From: M55B157 sp965657825
GTDB lineage: Bacteria; Actinomycetota; Actinomycetes; S36-B12
DNA: 13,908 nt
NCBI GenBank assembly: GCA_965657825.1
Contig: CBFHQG010000057.1
Location: 1 to 13,908 of the forward strand
Direction: 5' to 3'
Shown: in pieces, positions 6,346 through 13,506 of the stretch
Numbering within the stretch: position 1 is the stretch's first letter
Layout of the letters: every line of letters begins with the position of its first letter
Notes under the pieces: generated by a model
The model's database searches: none
What the model saw: only the letters and a program-made list of their open reading frames with translations
What the model was told of the DNA's origin: nothing
Position numbers and translations under genes: made by a program

Positions 6346-7654
6346 CGTTGCGGTCCTCCTCGTTCGCTACCTCGGCGCCGACGGCGACCCGCCGGTCGAC
6401 TCTCGAGGTGTAGGTGAACTGCTGCCCGGGTAACGGGGGTACCGGATAACCACCGGCCATCGCATCGAAGGGGCGAGCAGCTTCGCGGGCCGCGGCTCGC
6501 TCCGCGGCCTGTTCGCGTCGAGACGAACGCCACGCCAGGACCCAGGAGGCAGCGATGACGGCGACCAGGAGGCCTGCCCCCCACAGCAGGATGTCCTCGG
6601 TGGCCACGGAGAACTCGTTGCGCACCACCCGGGCCGTGGCGACGACGACGATCCAGACCAGCGAGACTGGGATGAGGACCTTCCACCCGAAACGCATGAA
6701 CTGGTCGTAGCGCAGTCGCGGAAGGGTGCCGCGCAGCCAGATGAAGACGAAGATGAACAGCTGCACCTTGACCAGGAACCACAGCAGCGGCCACCAACCG
6801 GTGTTGGCGCTCTCCCAGAGGCTGATCGGCCACGGCGCCCGCCAGCCACCGAGGAACAGCGTCGTGGCCAGCGCCGAGACGGTGACCATGTTGATGTACT
6901 CGGCAAGGAAGAACAGCGCGAACTTCAACGACGAGTACTCGGTGTGGAATCCACCGACCAGCTCGCCCTCGGCCTCGGGCAGATCGAACGGTGCGCGGTT
7001 GGTCTCGCCGACCATCGCGGTCACGTAGATCAGGAAGGACGGCAGCAGGATCACCGCGTACCAGATCGGCTCCTGTGCGGCCACGATGCCCGATGTCGAC
7101 ATCGTTCCGGCGTACAGGAAGACCGCGACGAACGACATCGACATGGCTAGTTCATAGGAGATCATCTGAGCCGAGGAACGCAGGCCGCCCAGCAGCGGAT
7201 AGGTCGAACCGGAGGACCAACCTGCCAGCACGATGCCGTAGATCCCGATTGATGCGATCGCCAGGACGTAGAGCACAGAAACCGGGAAGTCGGTCAGCTG
7301 CAAGGGTGTTTCGACGCCGAACATGCTCACCGTCGGACCGAAGGGGATGACGGCGAAGGCGATGAAGGCCATGGTCGCCGAGATCACCGGAGCCAACCAG
7401 TACACCGCACGATGGGCGGTGCGCGGAATGATCTCCTCCTTCAAGGCCAACTTGATGCCATCCATCAGGGACTGCAGCAGGCCGAAGGGGCCCACGCGGT
7501 TCGGGCCGATGCGATGCTGCATCCGGGCCACCACCCGACGCTCCCACCAGATGGTGAACAGGGTCAGTCCGACCAGCAGGACGAAGATGCCCACCGCCTT
7601 GATGACGACGATCCACCAGGGATCCTGACCGAAGAGCCCGAGCGTGTCGTTCAT
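6338..7654 (-). CDS. nuoH: NADH-quinone oxidoreductase subunit H (membrane quinone-site subunit) with C-terminal extension
   Basis: NuoH is the membrane subunit that anchors the peripheral arm and, with NuoD, forms the quinone channel and the first part of the proton path. The 438-residue protein has the family motifs WERRVVARMQHRIGPNRVGP (37-56), GGLRSSAQMISYE (156-168), ETNRAPFDLPEAEGELVGGF (217-236) and LPRLRYDQFMRFGWK (311-325). E. coli NuoH has about 325 residues and eight helices. Here a further hydrophobic segment (about 355-375) follows the expected TM8 (325-341), and then an Ala/Arg/Glu-rich stretch and a Pro/Gly tail containing GGYPVPPLPG (401-410). This tail is familiar from actinobacterial NuoH. 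The ATG at 7654 overlaps the nuoG stop by 4 bases, after a strong AAGGAGG. The gene overlaps nuoI by 8 bases, the longest overlap here. Confidence 0.97.
   Translation of the reverse strand: MNDTLGLFGQDPWWIVVIKAVGIFVLLVGLTLFTIWWERRVVARMQHRIGPNRVGPFGLLQSLMDGIKLALKEEIIPRTAHRAVYWLAPVISATMAFIAFAVIPFGPTVSMFGVETPLQLTDFPVSVLYVLAIASIGIYGIVLAGWSSGSTYPLLGGLRSSAQMISYELAMSMSFVAVFLYAGTMSTSGIVAAQEPIWYAVILLPSFLIYVTAMVGETNRAPFDLPEAEGELVGGFHTEYSSLKFALFFLAEYINMVTVSALATTLFLGGWRAPWPISLWESANTGWWPLLWFLVKVQLFIFVFIWLRGTLPRLRYDQFMRFGWKVLIPVSLVWIVVVATARVVRNEFSVATEDILLWGAGLLVAVIAASWVLAWRSSRREQAAERAAAREAARPFDAMAGGYPVPPLPGQQFTYTSRVDRRVAVGAEVANEEDRNDA
6488..6509 (-). repeat. Perfect 8-bp inverted repeat in the 3' part of nuoH
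   Basis: On the plus strand GGCCGCGG (6488-6495), a six-base spacer and CCGCGGCC (6502-6509) form a perfect 8-bp GC-only stem. In the nuoH mRNA it would fold as a hairpin about 145 bases before the nuoI start. It encodes the Ala-rich part of the QAAERAAAREAAR linker, so repeated GCC/GCG alanine codons may explain it by chance. No U tract follows, so it is not an intrinsic terminator. Confidence 0.5.
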
Positions 7655-10116
7655 GCCGATGCCTCCTTCGTCGCCGTGGCACGCTCGACGGCGATGATGT
7701 CACCGGGGCGTGCTCCTAGGTCGCGCAGAATCGAGCACCCCTCGGAATCCATGGGCAGCCACACGGTGTCATGCACCACCTCGCCGACTTCGAGGGGAAC
7801 CTCGACCGAGCCACGCGGCCCGATGACGCGCACGGCATCGGCTCCGCTGAGACCCAGCGAGGCGGCAGTTGCGGGGCTCATCACGGCGACGGTCGGCCGG
7901 GCAGTCGCAGCGAGGTGCGGCTCACCCTCCTGCAGAGCGCCGTTGTCCAGAAGCAAGCGCCAGGAGGCAAGTCGCAGTCCACTTGCAGCGGGTGATTCGG
8001 GCAGGGTGTCGGGGGTCTTGCTCCGCTCACCGGCAACGGGACGCAGCATCGCGAGTTCTGCTCGAAGTTCGCCGACCTCACCGGAGCCGAAGGTGGCGTC
8101 CATGGCATCGGCGATCATCGCCAGGACCCGGGCATCGGTCACGCTCTGGGCACCGCGGATGGCCGGACCGAAGGGGCGCCGGCGACCCTCCCAGTCGGTG
8201 AACGTTCCGGGCTTCTCTGCCACGACAGCCACGGGGAAGACGACATCGGCCCGCTCGGTCACCGCCGTGTGGTGAGTCGACAGGGAGACCACGAAAGCCG
8301 AACCCTCGCAGGCTGCCATCAGGCGCTCACCGGCCGGATCGTCGTCGGGATCCACTCCCGCGACGACCAGAGCGGTCTGCGGTGCTGGCTCCTCATCCCC
8401 AGCCACCGGTGGCGCACCCGCTGCGCTGATGGCTGCGGTGTCACGGCGGCCGGGGTACCGAGGCAGATCATCTGCGGAGATACCCCAGACACCGGCTACC
8501 TCCGCGCGCGCCTGGGGATCGGTGAGCACCCTTCCACCGGGGAGGAGACCGGACATGGCCCCGGCTTCGAGAGCTCCGCGCTCACCAGCCCGCCGTGGCA
8601 CCCAACCGATCGCCGCACCGGTGGTGTGCGCCAACGCAGCGGCCGCAGACAGCGCACCGGGAACTCCGGCCAACCGCTCACCGACGAGCAGCACCGCCCC
8701 CGGCTGACGCAGGGCCGCTGCTACACCGTGATCGTCGCCGCCATCGATAACCGCTCGCAGGAGGTGGGCCTCCTGGCCGGGCTGGCAGGGCACCCACTGG
8801 CCGGACATCTTCTCCAGACCACGGGTACGAACCGACGATATGCCGAGCACCGACGTGCCCGCAGATCGCGCGGCTCGACGCAGACGCAGGAAGATGATGG
8901 GCGATTCGTCCTCGGGTTCGAGCCCGACGAGCACGACGGATGGCGCTGCATCCAGATCGGCGTAGGTCGGGCCGAGCGGACGCCCCGCCACGACGGAGGC
9001 GAGGAACGCGGCCTCCTCGTCGCTGCTGATGCGGGCGCGGAAGTCGATGTCGTCGGTGTGCAGCACAGATCGCGCGAACTTCGCGTAGGCGTAGGCGTCC
9101 TCATCCGTGAGCCGACCGCCCGTGAGCACCCCGACCCTGCCATCGGCAGCGGCCAACCCTCGGGCCGCAGCGTCGATCGCCTCCGGCCACGATGCCGGTC
9201 GCAACTGACCGTCCTCCCGGATCAGTGGTGACTCGATCCGACCTTCGTGCAGGTATCGGAAGGCGAAGCGCCCCTTGTCGCAGTTCCATTCCTCGTTGAC
9301 CTCGGGGTCATCCCAGGCCAGTCGACGGGTGACCTCACCGCGTCGGACATCGGTGCGCAGGGAGCAGCCGGAGGCGCAGTGCTCACACGTCGTCGGGGTC
9401 GACACGAGGTCGAAGGGTCGTGAGCGGAAGCGGTAGAGCGAGGAGGTCAGGGCGCCGACCGGGCAGATCTGGATCGTGTTCCCCGAGAAGTAGGAGTCGA
9501 AGGGCGCATCCTCGGCGACACCGACCTGCTGGTGGGCTCCACGTTCGAGGAGTTCCAACATCGGATCACCGGCGATCTGATCAGCGAAGCGCGTGCAGCG
9601 CGCGCAGGACACGCAACGCTCTCGATCCAGCAGGATCTGGGCGCTGACGTTGATCGGCTTGGGGAAGGTGCGCTTCTCACCCTCGAACCTCGACTCACCG
9701 CGCCCGGCGGTCATCGCCTGGTTCTGCAGCGGACACTCCCCGCCCTTGTCGCAGATCGGGCAGTCCAGTGGATGGTTCAGCAGGAGGAACTCCATCACCC
9801 CCTCCTGCGCCTTGTCGGCGACCTCGGAGGTGCGCTGGGTGCGCACGACCATGCCGTCGGTCACCGCGATGGCGCAGGCCGGCTGCGGCTTGGGCATCCC
9901 CTCGATCTCGATGAGGCACATGCGGCAGGCGGCCACCGGATCGAGGAGCGGGTGATCGCAGAAGCGGGGGATCTCGATCCCCATCTGTTCGGCGACCCGG
10001 ATGACCAGCGAACCCTTGGGCACGCGCACCGCGATGTCATCGACGGTGACGGTCACGAGATCGACCGCGTCGAGCGACTGACCGGCTCCGCCAGTGGACT
10101 GGGGCGCGATGGTCAT
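7651..10116 (-). CDS. nuoG: NADH-quinone oxidoreductase subunit G (75 kDa, multi Fe-S)
   Basis: NuoG is the large Fe-S subunit that relays electrons from NuoF toward NuoI. It is 821 residues. The N-terminal ferredoxin domain carries the 2Fe-2S ligands C53, C64, C67 and C81 (spacing x10, x2, x13; cluster N1b). Next is the His-Cys3 site H115, C119, C122, C128 (N5), then C168, C171, C174 and C218 (N4, with CPVGALTS). A fourth site, C244, C247, C251 and C279 (C-x2-C-x3-C-x27-C), matches the extra cluster N7 known from some bacterial NuoG. From about 240 onward is a molybdopterin-oxidoreductase-like domain, a relic with no catalytic role in complex I. A segment with Ala/Gly-rich loops (about 465-580) looks poorly conserved. 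The ATG at 10116 overlaps the nuoF stop, with GAGGTG eight bases before it. It overlaps nuoH by 4 bases. Confidence 0.98.
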   Translation of the reverse strand: MTIAPQSTGGAGQSLDAVDLVTVTVDDIAVRVPKGSLVIRVAEQMGIEIPRFCDHPLLDPVAACRMCLIEIEGMPKPQPACAIAVTDGMVVRTQRTSEVADKAQEGVMEFLLLNHPLDCPICDKGGECPLQNQAMTAGRGESRFEGEKRTFPKPINVSAQILLDRERCVSCARCTRFADQIAGDPMLELLERGAHQQVGVAEDAPFDSYFSGNTIQICPVGALTSSLYRFRSRPFDLVSTPTTCEHCASGCSLRTDVRRGEVTRRLAWDDPEVNEEWNCDKGRFAFRYLHEGRIESPLIREDGQLRPASWPEAIDAAARGLAAADGRVGVLTGGRLTDEDAYAYAKFARSVLHTDDIDFRARISSDEEAAFLASVVAGRPLGPTYADLDAAPSVVLVGLEPEDESPIIFLRLRRAARSAGTSVLGISSVRTRGLEKMSGQWVPCQPGQEAHLLRAVIDGGDDHGVAAALRQPGAVLLVGERLAGVPGALSAAAALAHTTGAAIGWVPRRAGERGALEAGAMSGLLPGGRVLTDPQARAEVAGVWGISADDLPRYPGRRDTAAISAAGAPPVAGDEEPAPQTALVVAGVDPDDDPAGERLMAACEGSAFVVSLSTHHTAVTERADVVFPVAVVAEKPGTFTDWEGRRRPFGPAIRGAQSVTDARVLAMIADAMDATFGSGEVGELRAELAMLRPVAGERSKTPDTLPESPAASGLRLASWRLLLDNGALQEGEPHLAATARPTVAVMSPATAASLGLSGADAVRVIGPRGSVEVPLEVGEVVHDTVWLPMDSEGCSILRDLGARPGDIIAVERATATKEASA

Positions 10117-11453
10117 CGGACCGGCACCTCATCTCGGGCAGCCAGGCCCATCATGTCCGAACCGAAGACATAGGAGCGCTCCGGTACGAACGTCTCATCC
10201 ACCGGGGTGGTCGTGGCCGTGAGGAACTCGTCGCGGAACAACTTCACCGCGGCGGGGAATGGCGTCGCCGCTGCATCGCCGAGTGCGCAGAAGGAACGCC
10301 CCATGATCTGCGAGCACAGCTCGTTCAACAGGTCGAGGTCCGGGTCGGAGCCCCGGCCCTCCTCGAAGCGTTGCAGGACACCGGTTATCCAGTAGGTGCC
10401 CTCACGACAGGGTGTGCACTTACCGCAGGACTCATGCTTGTAGAACTCCAGCCAGCGGGTCACGGCTTTGACCACGCTCACCGTCTGGTCGAACACCATC
10501 GGAGTCCCGGTGCCGAGCATCGTGCCGATCTCGGTCATCGCCTCATAGGTCAACGGCACATCCAGATGCTCAGCGGTGAGCATGGGCACTGACGATCCAC
10601 CGGGCACCCAGAACTTCACCTCGGATCCCTCGCGCATCCCACCGGCGTAGTCGAGCAGTTCGCGCATCGTGATACCGAGCGGAGCCTCGTAGATTCCGGG
10701 CCGGCGGACATGACCCGACACGGCGAACACCTTGAAGCCCGGGGACTTCTCGGTGCCGAACTGACGGAACCAGTCGACCCCGTTGTTGATGATCCAGGGG
10801 ACGTTGGTGATCGTCTCGACGTTGTTGACCACGGTCGGTGCGGCGTACAGGCCCGCCACCGCAGGGAACGGTGGCTTCAGCCGGGGCTGGCCCCGAAGCC
10901 CCTCGAGGGAGTCCAGCAGCGCTGTCTCCTCACCGCAGATGTACGCGCCCGCCCCGGAGTGCACGGTGATGCGCAGGTCGAACCCGCTGCCCAGGATGTT
11001 GGTCCCGACCAGTCCGGCAGCCTCCGCCTCCGTCACAGCGTTCGCGACCCGGCGGATGGCTTCGGGCACCTCCCCGCGAATGTAGATGAACGCGTGATGG
11101 GCCCGGATCGCATAGGAGGCGATGATGACGCCCTCGACCAGCGCGTGCGGATTGGCCATCATGATCGGCACGTCCTTGCACGCACCCGGCTCGGACTCAT
11201 CGGCGTTGACCACCAGATAGTGCGGCTTGCCGTCGCCCTGGGGAACGAAGCTCCACTTCAACCCGGTGGGGAAGCCGGCCCCACCGCGCCCGCGCAGCCC
11301 GGAGTCCTTGACCGTGCCGATGATGGAGTCGGGATCCTCGGCCAGCGCCTTGGGTAGAGCGGTGTAGCCACCGGTGCGCCGATAGCCATCGAGGGTGAAC
11401 AGATCCGGGACATCCCAGTGCTCGGTGATGACCGGGGTGAGCGGAGTGGTCAT
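10113..11453 (-). CDS. nuoF: NADH-quinone oxidoreductase subunit F (51 kDa, NADH/FMN/4Fe-4S)
   Basis: NuoF is the entry point for electrons: it binds NADH and FMN and passes electrons to its [4Fe-4S] cluster N3. The protein is 446 residues, the usual length. In order it shows the glycine-rich nucleotide/flavin segment GLRGRGGAGFPTGLKW (52-67), NADESEPGACKD (83-94), the second glycine-rich segment SGAGAYICGEETALL (166-180), and the cluster motif ESCGKCTPCREG (341-352) with C343, C346 and C349. The fourth ligand is C389 in FCALGDAA. The ACKDVP segment differs from the GTCKDR form of many proteobacterial homologues; I recall similar variants in actinobacteria. The ATG at 11453 overlaps the nuoE stop (ATGA), with AGGAG eight bases upstream. 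It overlaps nuoG by 4 bases. All cofactor residues are intact. Confidence 0.98.
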   Translation of the reverse strand: MTTPLTPVITEHWDVPDLFTLDGYRRTGGYTALPKALAEDPDSIIGTVKDSGLRGRGGAGFPTGLKWSFVPQGDGKPHYLVVNADESEPGACKDVPIMMANPHALVEGVIIASYAIRAHHAFIYIRGEVPEAIRRVANAVTEAEAAGLVGTNILGSGFDLRITVHSGAGAYICGEETALLDSLEGLRGQPRLKPPFPAVAGLYAAPTVVNNVETITNVPWIINNGVDWFRQFGTEKSPGFKVFAVSGHVRRPGIYEAPLGITMRELLDYAGGMREGSEVKFWVPGGSSVPMLTAEHLDVPLTYEAMTEIGTMLGTGTPMVFDQTVSVVKAVTRWLEFYKHESCGKCTPCREGTYWITGVLQRFEEGRGSDPDLDLLNELCSQIMGRSFCALGDAAATPFPAAVKLFRDEFLTATTTPVDETFVPERSYVFGSDMMGLAARDEVPVR

Positions 11454-12121
11454 GACGAGGACTCCTGTGTCGGTGGTGTGGGGGCGGACATCCCGCGCTG
11501 TCGAGCCTCGTTGAGCCCGGCGAGCATCAGGGCATCGACGGGTGTGCCTTCACCTGCGAGGCCGTCGTCGGGGAACGCCAGAGTGTGCTCCGTCGCAGCG
11601 AAGTCCCTGATCATCGGCCCGCGGGTGGAAGCAACCGGCTCACCGGCGGCGAGCCGATCGATGACCTCGACCGCACTGACCGGGGTCTGATCGTCCATGA
11701 ATTCCCAGTCGACGGTCATCACCGGTGCATGGGTGCAGGCGGCCTGGCATTCAATGCGCTCGAGGTGGAAGCGCCCATCCGGGGTCGTTTCGTTGTGCCT
11801 GATCCCCAGACGCCTGCTCAGTGCGTCATAGACCGCGTCGCCACCGAGAACCGCGCACAGGGTGTTGGTACAGACACCGATGTGGTGTTCGCCGACCTTG
11901 CGACGCTTGTACATCGTGTAGAAGGTCGAGACCGCGGATACCTCGGCGGTGGTAAGCCCGAGTCGGTCGGCGATCACGCCGATCGCCTCGATGGTGATCT
12001 CATCCTGCTCGGACTGCATGAGGTGCAGCAAAGGCATGACGGCGGATCGCGAATGCGGGTAGCGCGCGATGATCCGATCCATCTCGACTGCTGTCTTCTC
12101 GGACACCTCGAAGCCGCTCAT
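11450..12121 (-). CDS. nuoE: NADH-quinone oxidoreductase subunit E (24 kDa, 2Fe-2S)
   Basis: NuoE is a thioredoxin-like ferredoxin that carries the off-path [2Fe-2S] cluster N1a and pairs with NuoF in the NADH dehydrogenase module. The frame is open further upstream, to 12196, but I place the start at the ATG at 12121. That gives a 4-base ATGA overlap with nuoD, matching the neighbouring junctions, and puts a GGGGGGAG Shine-Dalgarno seven bases upstream. The longer version adds 25 Arg/Gly-rich residues that are the out-of-frame end of nuoD. The 223-residue product has a helical N-terminal domain (about 8-75, with STFYTMYKRR) and all four cluster ligands: C84 and C89 (C-x4-C), then C125 and C129 (C-x3-C). 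Beyond about residue 160 is an extension with TRGPMIRDF, longer than E. coli NuoE but similar in length to other actinobacterial proteins. It overlaps nuoF by 4 bases. Confidence 0.97.
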   Translation of the reverse strand: MSGFEVSEKTAVEMDRIIARYPHSRSAVMPLLHLMQSEQDEITIEAIGVIADRLGLTTAEVSAVSTFYTMYKRRKVGEHHIGVCTNTLCAVLGGDAVYDALSRRLGIRHNETTPDGRFHLERIECQAACTHAPVMTVDWEFMDDQTPVSAVEVIDRLAAGEPVASTRGPMIRDFAATEHTLAFPDDGLAGEGTPVDALMLAGLNEARQRGMSAPTPPTQESSS

Positions 12122-13506
12122 CGATCCACTCCCCCCATCACCGGGTCGATGCTGGCCACGGCTGCGACCACATCGGAGACCATCGAGCCGTCGCACATCA
12201 CCGACGTCGCCTGCAGATTGGTGAAGGAGGGGTCGCGGTAGTGGACTCGGTAGGGCCTGGTGCCGCCGTCGCTGACGATGTGCACGCCGAGCTCACCGCG
12301 CGGGGATTCCACGGCTGAGTAAACCTGTCCGGCCGGGACACGGAATCCTTCCGTGACGAGCTTGAAGTGGTGGATCAACGCCTCCATCGACTCGGCCATG
12401 ATGTGCCGGATGTGCTCCGGAGAGTTGCCCTGGCCGTCCGAGCCGATCGACAGGCGTGCCGGCCAGGCGATCTTCGGGTCGTCGATCATGACCGGGCCGG
12501 GATTGCCCTCCAGCCTGTCGAGAGCCTGCTCGATGATCTTGATGGACTCCTGCATCTCATCGAGGCGGATCAGGAATCGGCCGTAGCAGTCGGCCGTCTC
12601 ACGCGTGACCACATCGAAGTCGTAGGTCTCGTACCCGCAGTAGGGCTGGGATTTGCGCAGGTCATGCGGGAGGCCGGTCGAGCGCAGGACAGGTCCGGTG
12701 ATGCCCAACGCCATGCAGCCGGCGAGATCCAGGTACCCGACATTGACTGTGCGACCCATCCAGATCGCGTTGTCCACCAGGAGCGCAGCCGTGTCGGCCA
12801 ATCGACTGCGCAGCAGCGGGAGTGTCTCCCTGATACGACGCACCTGGTCATCGGTGATGTCCTGCGCCACACCGCCGGGGCGGACGTAGGCGCTGTTCAT
12901 GCGCAGGCCGGTGACCATCTCGAAGATGTCGAGGATCAACTCGCGCTCACGGAATCCGAACGTCATCGCCGTCAGGGCACCGAGTTCCATTCCGCCGGTG
13001 GCGAGAGCGACAAGGTGGGAGGAGATGCGGTTCAGTTCCATCATCAACACGCGGATGACACTCGCCCGCTCGGGGATCTCGTCGGTGACCCCGAGCAGTT
13101 TCTCTACCCCGAGGCAGTAGGCGGTCTCGTTGAAGAACGGTGCCAGGTAGTCCATCCGGGTGACGAATGTGACGCCCTGAACCCAGGTGCGGAACTCCAG
13201 ATTCTTCTCGATACCGGTGTGCAGGTATCCGATGCCGCAGCGGGCTTCGATCACGCTCTCGCCCTCGAGTTCGAGGATCAGTCGGAGCACGCCGTGGGTC
13301 GAGGGGTGCTGCGGCCCCATGTTGACGACGATGCGCTCCTTCTCGCCCTCCGGTGCGCCAGCGATGGTGTCCCAGTCGCCACCGGTGACGGTGTAGACCG
13401 TGCCGATGCCGTCGTCGTCTGAAGAGCCTGCGTACGGATCGGTGGGCCCGGTATTGGCGTCCACGTCCTCCGCCGTGCTGGAGAAGATGATGTTCTCGGT
13501 GGTCAT
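12118..13506 (-). CDS. nuoD: NADH-quinone oxidoreductase subunit D (49 kDa, quinone-site subunit)
   Basis: NuoD forms the quinone-reduction cavity with NuoB and NuoH. Its fold descends from the large subunit of [NiFe] hydrogenases but has lost the metal-binding cysteines. The protein is 462 residues. An acidic, probably flexible N-terminus (about 1-50) contains GGDWD at 42-46. The core opens with NMGPQHPSTHGVLR (62-75). Other family motifs are GYLHTGIEK (93-101), RMDYLAPF (117-124), RPGG (209-212) and a C-terminal region with GELGVHIVSDG (404-414) and DPVMGGVDR. By comparison with Thermus Nqo4, H71 and Y120 should be the His/Tyr pair that contacts the quinone headgroup; this assignment is from memory of the family. 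The ATG at 13506 is preceded by AGGGAG at 8-base spacing and shares one base with the nuoC stop. The TGA overlaps nuoE by 4 bases. Nothing is missing or disrupted. Confidence 0.98.
   Translation of the reverse strand: MTTENIIFSSTAEDVDANTGPTDPYAGSSDDDGIGTVYTVTGGDWDTIAGAPEGEKERIVVNMGPQHPSTHGVLRLILELEGESVIEARCGIGYLHTGIEKNLEFRTWVQGVTFVTRMDYLAPFFNETAYCLGVEKLLGVTDEIPERASVIRVLMMELNRISSHLVALATGGMELGALTAMTFGFRERELILDIFEMVTGLRMNSAYVRPGGVAQDITDDQVRRIRETLPLLRSRLADTAALLVDNAIWMGRTVNVGYLDLAGCMALGITGPVLRSTGLPHDLRKSQPYCGYETYDFDVVTRETADCYGRFLIRLDEMQESIKIIEQALDRLEGNPGPVMIDDPKIAWPARLSIGSDGQGNSPEHIRHIMAESMEALIHHFKLVTEGFRVPAGQVYSAVESPRGELGVHIVSDGGTRPYRVHYRDPSFTNLQATSVMCDGSMVSDVVAAVASIDPVMGGVDR
12129..12136 (-). 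promoter_or_regulatory. Ribosome binding site of nuoE that decides its start
   Basis: Reading on the minus strand, GGGGGGAG lies seven bases before the ATG at 12121, inside the final codons of nuoD (which encode the terminal GGVDR). It supports the short nuoE over the longer open frame beginning at 12196, which would have to start deep within nuoD. The site is seen directly; its use is inferred. Confidence 0.7.

Noticed and set aside
12122..12196. Longer nuoE starting at 12196 with 25 extra N-terminal residues
   Set aside because: The extra residues are Arg/Gly-rich and come from the nuoD coding end. The ATG at 12121 has a strong Shine-Dalgarno and the NTGA overlap seen at neighbouring junctions.
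12367..13422. Open frame of 351 codons on the plus strand, opposite nuoD
   Set aside because: It is fully antisense to a clearly real nuoD. Its predicted protein is rich in His, Asp, Arg and Gly with no recognisable domain, as expected from the complement of GC-rich coding DNA.
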